Of a stretch of DNA of 8,050 nucleotides, positions 5,286 to 8,050 are shown piece by piece. The DNA is from Treponema sp. GTDB taxonomy: Bacteria > Spirochaetota > Spirochaetia > Treponematales > Treponemataceae. Both the position numbers and the translations under genes were made by a program. The stretch lies in NCBI GenBank assembly GCA_014804085.1, contig JAAVAM010000017.1, positions 38,627 to 46,676 on the forward strand, in the 5' to 3' direction. The notes below the pieces were generated by a model. The model did no database searches. It saw only the letters and a program-made list of their open reading frames with translations, and was not told the DNA's origin. Position 1 is the first letter of the stretch. Each line of letters opens with the position of its first letter.

Positions 5286-7238
5286 ATGAAAAAGAGACTG
5301 TCAAAACTCGCGCTGCTCGCAGTAGCGGCGGCATTCGTGCTCGTGGGATTCCCCGCGTGTGGCGACGATGACGACGGTGGAGAGCCACCAGCAGAAGCGT
5401 CGGCAACGTTTGCGGGCGTAGAAATCCCGGAGGGCGGGCTTGCACTAACGGCGGGTACACCGCAAGACGTTACCGCCACGCTGACGGTGGCAAACAGCGC
5501 GTTCAGCGACGCAGTAAAAGCACTGGAAGTAGACGCGGACATCAGCGAGTACATCACGCTGACAGCGGGCGAAAAAGTGTCTATTGCTGACGTAAAAGTC
5601 GCGGAAACAGCGAATAACACTACCATGAAAATCACCTTTACGGTGGCAGCAGAAGACGGCGCAGAGAGCGGCACAATCACGGCGACGCTCAAAGCAGCCG
5701 CACTGAAAGACTATGACAAGGCAGTTGCGGCGAGCGGAAGCATCGCCTACACCGTCAAAGACGACAGCAAGCCGGACGAGACCGTTTACTTTACGTCATT
5801 CGTCGCGAGCAAGGACTTGGACAAAGCGGCTGACAGCACAGACTATGAGACATTGACCTCCAAAGACGGTCTTGTCACAATGGGACGCACAAAGTATCAG
5901 ATCGTCGGCGAACCCTATACCACAATCGACTATGACGAAGAAACGGGAAGCGGCTACACTTATACGGCGCGCGTGAAAGTAAACAAATCAAACGCTAGCG
6001 GCACGGGAGCACTGACAATCAAATCGGTAAAAGTCGGCGCAATCCTCCGCATTGACGGCGGAAACGCGAGCAGCGGTGTCAGAAAAATGGAAATCACCGG
6101 TGCGGACGAGTCCGTTTGGGCGGCAGGCGCGCAAGGCACTTTCTACCTCACGGCGACAGCAAGCACCGTCGTTCTCTCTTCTGTTGACAACGAATTCTGT
6201 ATCTACGGAATCCATGTCGTGGACAAGAAAGCCGCGGAGAGTGTCGTAAAAGAAGATACGGCTTATGTCGCCCCGGTGGTCACGCTGAGCGAGACATCCG
6301 TCGTAAAAGACAGCGAGGTAACCATTACGGCAACAATTCCCGCCGCGACCAAGACGACGACGTACTCCACGGGCAGGGTGGACAGCGAAACCGTGCCCGT
6401 CAATGCGGACATTACCTACAACGGCGCGACAGTGGCGGACGGCAAGGTAGACACCACATCCGAGGGAACGCTCACAATCACCGCGTCATACACAGTGGAC
6501 GGGGAGATGTACACGTCCGAAGCCGTAACGCTCGAAGTAACGGGAGCATTTACGGAACAGTCCGCAGAAGTTGCGAACAACGAGGACACGCTCGGTCTGA
6601 CCGCCACGGAGGTGTCATCTGCCAACACTGACATAGCGACGGCAAAAATCGAAGACAGCAAAATCGTTATCACCTCAAAAAGCAAGGGCAATACGACCAT
6701 CACGGCTAGCGACGGCACGAATACCGCGACGATTGACGTGACGGTAAAGGCTAGCGGCGAGATTGTGGTGGACATACATGAATACAGTCCCAATACACTC
6801 TCTGGCACTTGGACTGCACTTGACTATGCTCCCTCGACAACCCCTACGGACAAGACTTCAATATCAACTGGTACGCTACTTGGCAAAGTCTCTGTAGAAG
6901 GTACTGGTGCCCAGTGGCGTACTAGCAGTAACAAGTGGTCTTCTCTTGAAACTGGGAAAGCAGCTAGCGGCTGTCTCAAATTTGAGATCGGCGCAGAATC
7001 GACCATCGTCGTTAAAGCTTCAAGCACAGGAGGCTCAAACAGCTCCGATATCGTTCTCTGTACGAAAAATGACGGTACAGGTACTGTCGCAGGAAGCGCA
7101 ACCACTGTAACTGGAACTTCCTTCACAGAGGTCACTTTCGATACGGTTTCGGCGGGTACATACTACCTCGGTGCATTCCCCGCTAAATCCAACAGCCGTG
7201 GCGTACGCATCCAGAGCATAGCAGTAACGGCAAAATAG
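5286..7238 (+). CDS. Large modular surface lipoprotein with Ig-like and putative carbohydrate-binding-type domains
   Basis: 650 residues. The start is firm: GAGGAGG (5272-5278) lies seven bases before the ATG. A lipoprotein signal (MKKRLSKLALLAVAAA) ends at Cys25 in GFPAC, followed by an acidic GDDDDGGE spacer, which suggests a lipid-anchored, probably surface-exposed protein. Apparent modules are: residues about 35-160, beta-rich, alternating Thr/Val/Ala; about 165-313, starting ETVYFTSFV and ending NEFCIYGIHVV; about 328-421, Ig-like (VVTLSETSVVKDSEVTITATI); about 423-490, a Big_2-like repeat with SKSKGNTTITASDGT; and about 493-650, ending GVRIQSIAVTAK. The second and last modules share features (ASG-x-x-L-x-I/F entry, GG-x-x-SS turn, closing I-x-V strand) and resemble jelly-roll modules attached to pectate-lyase-like enzymes. 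No catalytic motif is visible. GC content is below that of the pot genes, most at the 3' end. The role in adhesion or glycan binding is inference. Confidence 0.85.
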   Translation: MKKRLSKLALLAVAAAFVLVGFPACGDDDDGGEPPAEASATFAGVEIPEGGLALTAGTPQDVTATLTVANSAFSDAVKALEVDADISEYITLTAGEKVSIADVKVAETANNTTMKITFTVAAEDGAESGTITATLKAAALKDYDKAVAASGSIAYTVKDDSKPDETVYFTSFVASKDLDKAADSTDYETLTSKDGLVTMGRTKYQIVGEPYTTIDYDEETGSGYTYTARVKVNKSNASGTGALTIKSVKVGAILRIDGGNASSGVRKMEITGADESVWAAGAQGTFYLTATASTVVLSSVDNEFCIYGIHVVDKKAAESVVKEDTAYVAPVVTLSETSVVKDSEVTITATIPAATKTTTYSTGRVDSETVPVNADITYNGATVADGKVDTTSEGTLTITASYTVDGEMYTSEAVTLEVTGAFTEQSAEVANNEDTLGLTATEVSSANTDIATAKIEDSKIVITSKSKGNTTITASDGTNTATIDVTVKASGEIVVDIHEYSPNTLSGTWTALDYAPSTTPTDKTSISTGTLLGKVSVEGTGAQWRTSSNKWSSLETGKAASGCLKFEIGAESTIVVKASSTGGSNSSDIVLCTKNDGTGTVAGSATTVTGTSFTEVTFDTVSAGTYYLGAFPAKSNSRGVRIQSIAVTAK

Positions 7239-7255
7239 CAGAATTTACCACACAA

Positions 7256-7279
7256 CGGACGCACTAGCAACCGCGTCCG
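7256..7279. repeat. Perfect inverted repeat upstream of the lipoprotein terminator
   Basis: CGGACGC (7256-7262) and GCGTCCG (7273-7279) are exact reverse complements around a ten-base loop. The hairpin lies 18 bases after the lipoprotein stop and 7 bases before the terminator stem. It could protect the 3' end of the mRNA; no T-run follows it directly. Confidence 0.45.
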
Positions 7280-7285
7280 CCCCTT

Positions 7286-7317
7286 GCCCCGCTCCCGCAC
7301 AGGAGCGGGGCTTTTTT
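7286..7317 (+). terminator. Rho-independent terminator of the lipoprotein gene
   Basis: A perfect 10-bp stem, GCCCCGCTCC (7286-7295) with GGAGCGGGGC (7302-7311), has a six-base loop and is followed at once by six T residues (7312-7317). It lies 48 bases after the stop codon. Confidence 0.93.
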
Positions 7318-7339
7318 CGCGGCACGCACATCTGCCCGT

Positions 7340-7371
7340 AAAAAAATCCCCCGCAGGGTTTCCTGCGGGGG
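7340..7371 (-). terminator. Rho-independent terminator of the coiled-coil protein gene
   Basis: Read on the minus strand, CCCCCGCAGG (7371-7362) pairs perfectly with CCTGCGGGGG (7357-7348) around a four-base loop. It is followed by one A and then seven T residues (complement of 7346-7340). It lies 27 bases beyond the stop of the minus-strand gene and is convergent with the lipoprotein terminator. Confidence 0.92.
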
Positions 7372-7398
7372 CATGTGCCGTGGCGTTCGCTCGGCGGC

Positions 7399-7716
7399 TT
7401 ACTTCTTGTCGCTGATGCCGAACGTGAGCCAGTCGCTCTGGGCAACGGCGACTTTCACGAGCTTCCGTGTCTCGCCGAGCATGTCCTTGAGCTTTTTCTG
7501 CGCCGCAGACAGCTCGGCGGTCTTTGTCTTGAGCAGTGCCTTCAGCTCCTCCTGCTCGTTGTCGAGCGCGGCGAGTTTCTGCGCGAGCGTCTCAAGCTCC
7601 GCCGTCTTCGCCTCGTCAATCCCGACCTTTGCAACAACGTCCGCCCGCTTCTTAAGCCCTTCCGCCATAAGCCGCGCGTCCGTGAGCTGCTGCGCCAATG
7701 AAGCATTTGCTCCCAT
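7399..7716 (-). CDS. Small coiled-coil protein of unknown function
   Basis: 105 residues from the ATG at 7716. That start is decided by a perfect AAGGAGG (7729-7723) six bases upstream; a longer frame starting at 7776 lacks a ribosome site. The protein is almost wholly helical. Residues 7-30 form one amphipathic helix (LAQQLTDARLMAEGLKKRAD), then a KVGIDEAK turn. Residues about 38-87 make a long heptad coiled coil (LAQKLAALDNEQEELKALL, ELSAAQKKLKDML). The C-terminus, QSDWLTFGISDKK, has a lone Trp96. There is no signal peptide or membrane segment, so it is probably cytoplasmic. It is transcribed towards, and ends just before, a strong terminator. The possible coiled-coil frame upstream on the same strand (7807-8050) may be related in kind. 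I recognise no named family and propose no function beyond oligomerisation through the coil. Confidence 0.82.
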   Translation of the reverse strand: MGANASLAQQLTDARLMAEGLKKRADVVAKVGIDEAKTAELETLAQKLAALDNEQEELKALLKTKTAELSAAQKKLKDMLGETRKLVKVAVAQSDWLTFGISDKK

Positions 7717-7747
7717 AACAATCCTCCTTTGAGTATGAGTTATCTTT

Positions 7748-7776
7748 ACTATGGGGTAAAACGTAAAAAAAGGCAA
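7748..7776 (-). promoter_or_regulatory. Putative promoter of the 105-residue coiled-coil gene
   Basis: On the minus strand TTGCCT (7776-7771) and CATAGT (7753-7748) are spaced by 17 bases, each matching four of six positions, with a T-rich spacer. The leader to the ATG at 7716 would be about 25 bases. If it is real, the gene can be transcribed independently of whatever lies upstream. Confidence 0.38.
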
Positions 7777-7806
7777 GCGGTATTTTTTTCGGAGAGCGTC
7801 TTTTCC

Positions 7807-8050
7807 TTAATTGCCAACGCTGAGCAAGGTTTGCTCAACATTGAGCAGGAGTTGCTCGACATCGAGCAACATTCGCTCGACATCGAGCAACATTCGCTCG
7901 ACGTTGAGCAAGCTTCGCTCGACGTTGAGCAAGCTTCGCTCGACGTTGAGCAAGCTTCGCTCGACATTGAGCAACGTTTGCTCGACATTGAGCAACGTTT
8001 GCTCGACATTGAGCAACGTTTGCTCGACATTGAGCAACGTTTGCTCGACA
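7807..8050 (-). CDS. Possible C-terminal part of a heptad-repeat coiled-coil protein (start beyond window)
   Basis: The minus-strand frame is open from the window edge to a TAA at 7809-7807, giving 81 codons. It consists of seven-residue units of the form E-Q/R-x-L-L-N/D-V, and ends TLLSVGN shortly after the last unit. In this frame Leu at unit position 4 and Val at position 7 are kept in every complete unit, spaced 3 and 4 apart as in a coiled-coil core. In the opposite frame one core position is Ser in five of eleven units. That is the main reason to prefer this strand if the array is translated. However, five of the six frames of the repeat lack stop codons, so openness alone proves nothing. 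No start or ribosome site can be judged because the 5' end is outside. The array may instead be non-coding. Confidence 0.35.
   Translation of the reverse strand, partial: VEQTLLNVEQTLLNVEQTLLNVEQTLLNVERSLLNVERSLLNVERSLLNVERMLLDVERMLLDVEQLLLNVEQTLLSVGN
7816..8050. repeat. Tandem array of 21-bp nearly palindromic units, at least 11 copies
   Basis: Eleven contiguous 21-bp units lie at 7816-8046, and a twelfth begins at 8047. Typical unit: a six-base spacer (GACATT) followed by GAGCAA-CGT-TTGCTC. The arms GAGCAA and TTGCTC are exact reverse complements in the last four units and in the first; units three to seven match in five of six arm positions. Units fall in blocks: two divergent (7816-7857), two identical (7858-7899), three identical (7900-7962) and at least four identical (from 7963). 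There are no unique spacers, so this is not a CRISPR array. The period equals seven codons and also two turns of B-DNA. The array continues past the window edge. Confidence 0.95.

Noticed and set aside
5258..5692. A minus-strand frame of 144 codons (Ser/Ala/Val-rich) opposite the lipoprotein gene.
   Set aside because: It is antisense to a gene with a strong ribosome site and a clear lipoprotein signal; its composition mirrors the Thr/Ala-rich sense strand.
7749..8030. A second minus-strand frame through the array reading S-K-R-C-S-M-S units.
   Set aside because: It is an out-of-frame reading of the same repeat, with a cysteine/serine-rich composition not expected of a real protein.
7735..8050. 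A plus-strand open frame from an ATG at 7735 running through the repeat array to the window edge (reads MSYLYYGVKRKK, then D-I/V-E-Q-x-L/S-L units).
   Set aside because: There is no ribosome site before the ATG, it begins inside the putative promoter of the minus-strand gene, and its heptad core is broken by Ser in five units. Openness is expected because most frames of the 21-bp unit lack stops. It remains the alternative if the array is coded on the plus strand.
7816..8050. CRISPR array.
   Set aside because: The units are contiguous 21-mers without unique spacers and no cas gene is visible.

Overview
The window looks like chromosomal DNA of a GC-rich spirochaete, most likely Treponema. This is an inference. 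It rests on the complete, tightly packed potABCD-type operon with its substrate-binding subunit made as a lipoprotein, the relaxed spirochaete-style lipoboxes, a large acidic Ig-like surface lipoprotein, and strong AGGAGG-type ribosome sites. No rRNA, tRNA, insertion sequence, integrase or CRISPR array is visible.

Layout. Positions 1-298 (minus strand) hold the N-terminal part of an AzlC-family amino-acid exporter subunit. It diverges from a small two-helix membrane protein (387-632, plus). Next comes a GC-rich, hairpin-forming intergenic element (633-738) that resembles dispersed structured repeats, followed by a promoter-like pair. The polyamine ABC transporter operon (867-5057) encodes PotA ATPase, PotB and PotC permeases, and the PotD lipoprotein. 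Start and stop codons overlap at A/B and B/C. The operon closes with a branched rho-independent terminator (5083-5136). A 650-residue lipoprotein (5286-7238) follows as its own unit with a strong ribosome site and a terminator of its own. Its GC content is clearly lower than that of the pot genes and lowest at its 3' end.

The right end runs on the minus strand. A terminator (7340-7371) faces the lipoprotein terminator and serves a 105-residue coiled-coil protein (7399-7716). Upstream of that gene is a tandem array of at least eleven 21-bp units (7816-8050, running off the window). Each unit is nearly palindromic (GAGCAA-N3-TTGCTC, then N6), so both strands read as leucine/valine heptads.

The pot genes together form one uptake system: PotD captures polyamine outside the inner membrane, PotB/PotC form the channel, and PotA drives transport. 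The neighbours show no obvious functional link to it. The least explained parts are the palindromic heptad array with its coiled-coil neighbour, the structured element at 633-738, and the modular lipoprotein.
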